A stretch of DNA of 64,000 nucleotides. Origin: Chrysoporthe austroafricana (lineage: Eukaryota; Ascomycota; Sordariomycetes; Diaporthales; Cryphonectriaceae). The DNA is taken from assembly GCA_001051155.2 (NCBI GenBank), contig JYIP02000008.1, forward strand, positions 1,612,001-1,676,000, given 5' to 3'. Of the stretch, positions 63,097 through 64,000 are shown piece by piece; positions within the stretch are counted from its first letter, which is position 1; every line of letters starts with the position of its first letter. The position numbers and the translations under genes were made by a program. The notes below the pieces were generated by a model, which was not told the DNA's origin, ran no database searches, and worked only from the letters and a program-made list of their open reading frames with translations.

Positions 63097-63565
63097 TGTT
63101 ATGACCCACCCAATATGCATGTCATAACAAGGAAGGAAAGGGACAGCACCCAGGCTACCCGGAACGGACCCCCAGGAGCCGAGAGTCCAACACTCTAGTA
63201 TAGACCCATATATGGAACAGGATTATATAATCCAGGGTTAGGGTTTGGACCGATAGGACCGTTATCGGTCCTTTCGATACTACCCTGGACCGAGGAAATC
63301 GGCTTCAACCTTATCGATCCAGGATTAAAGAGCTAGATATATAAAGACATATCCATTACCAGTAGATAGACTCAGTATATAGCTCTTCAGTTATCAATCT
63401 AAATATCAGTTAGACCCTACCATTGATAGCCATATTGGCTTATGAACATTACGAGACGCCCGTAAACCTATCCTGGGACTCAAAACCGTATTTGGCATTT
63501 CTCTTATTAACATAAACCCTTCGATTCTATAGTATTTCTTAGGATTTACTGTAACGTTTATAACA
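63097..63565 (+). repeat. 5' LTR of element B, copy 2
   Basis: Starts TGTTATGACCCACC and ends TATAACA, giving the terminal inverted repeat TGTTAT/ATAACA. The first 33 bp hold a perfect 9-bp inverted repeat (TGTTATGAC/GTCATAACA), and GGACCGATA at 63,247-63,255 pairs with TATCGGTCC at 63,263-63,271. It is clearly less AT-shifted than copy 1 near 28 kb. Confidence 0.8.
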
Positions 63566-64000
63566 TTTTGACAATTCTTATTCAAGACCGGTTTAGTATA
63601 TACCCCTTGAGCAATACCTAGGATACAATAGCGCCCCAGACCCCGTCTTTATCCAGCAACCAGGCCCTTCAGGAAGAGGTACCGATCATCCTTATTAACG
63701 AGCAATTCCAGCAACAGAATATGGCTCTGTACTAGCAACTTGAAAAAATCAAGAACGAGGTTATCCGCTTTAACGCCTTCTAATAGGCCAAGGCTTTCAA
63801 GCTCGATAAGCCTGGGCCCTATAAAGGCATTCGGGGAGATTTCCAGGCCTTCTTAATACAACTCAAGGCCTATTTCAAATATTACGGAACCCAGTTTAGA
63901 ATTACCTATAACAAAATCGACTTCGCGGGAAGTTGCTTCGAAAGAATTGCATTCCAGTAATAGGAATTAACCTTTCGCGATTATCTGGATAATAGTAAGG
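63566..64000 (+). pseudogene. gag of element B, copy 2 (runs off the window)
   Basis: After the LTR the reading contains KLDKPGPYKGIRGDFQAF, LKAYFKYYGTQFRITYNKID and FRDYLDN, a Gypsy-type gag N-terminal domain, interrupted by a few TAA/TAG stops. It aligns directly with 28,590-28,880 of copy 1 and keeps more of the original residues (for example GTQF where copy 1 has STQF). The rest of the element lies to the right of the window. Confidence 0.8.

Noticed and set aside
63224..63236. Telomere-like GGGTTAGGGTTT
   Set aside because: Less than two units and part of the LTR sequence shared with the other copy; not a telomere.
25467..64000. Mitochondrial insertion as the cause of the AT-rich block
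   Set aside because: Retroelement, recombinase and kinase relics with TAA/TAG replacing Gln codons and transition-only LTR differences point to RIP instead.

Overview
The window is from a filamentous ascomycete (Pezizomycotina, probably Sordariomycetes; no species assigned). Evidence: conserved eukaryotic genes cut by short GT-AG introns (51-118 nt for most) with CTAAC/CTGAC branch sites, a fungal Zn2Cys6 regulator, a tRNA with an intron, and a 38-kb block of repeats mutated as expected from repeat-induced point mutation (RIP: C-to-T and G-to-A changes, TA-rich, stops mostly TAA/TAG).

Region 1 (1-25,466) is GC-rich and genic but sparse. It holds the 5' part of an acetoacetyl-CoA thiolase gene (ERG10, minus, leaving the window at position 1), divergent from a complete five-exon SNU114 gene for the U5 snRNP GTPase (746-4355, plus). 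Next come a two-exon CIA2/MIP18-type cytosolic Fe-S assembly gene (7749-8723, minus) and an eight-exon Zn2Cys6 transcription factor (about 19,180-22,386, plus). The ~10 kb before the factor gene has no gene I can support and carries several simple repeats. The region ends with an intron-containing tRNA-Ile(AAT) and its Pol III terminator.

Region 2 (25,467-64,000) is an AT-rich graveyard with no intact gene recognised. In order: an integrase relic of a Ty3/Gypsy element; a second LTR element (LTR plus gag) next to it; a decayed tyrosine-recombinase gene of the DUF3435 family (the family of Starship captains); a 12-bp minisatellite; a complete, dead 10.76-kb chromovirus (35,559-46,318) with matching 259-bp LTRs, a target-site duplication, gag-protease, RT/RNase H/integrase/chromodomain and an extra ORF after pol; a long stretch I cannot assign; a tRNA-like relic; a decayed FunK1-type protein kinase (minus); a 24-bp minisatellite in opposed orientations; and a further copy of the second LTR element running off the right end.

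The genic part contributes housekeeping functions (sterol precursor supply, splicing, Fe-S protein maturation) and one regulator; they do not form a cluster. The repeat block is best read as nested mobile elements silenced by RIP, starting just after the tRNA. The points most worth pursuing are the chromovirus with its third ORF and hairpin-repeat leader, and the DUF3435 recombinase relic with a FunK1 kinase relic about 25 kb away.
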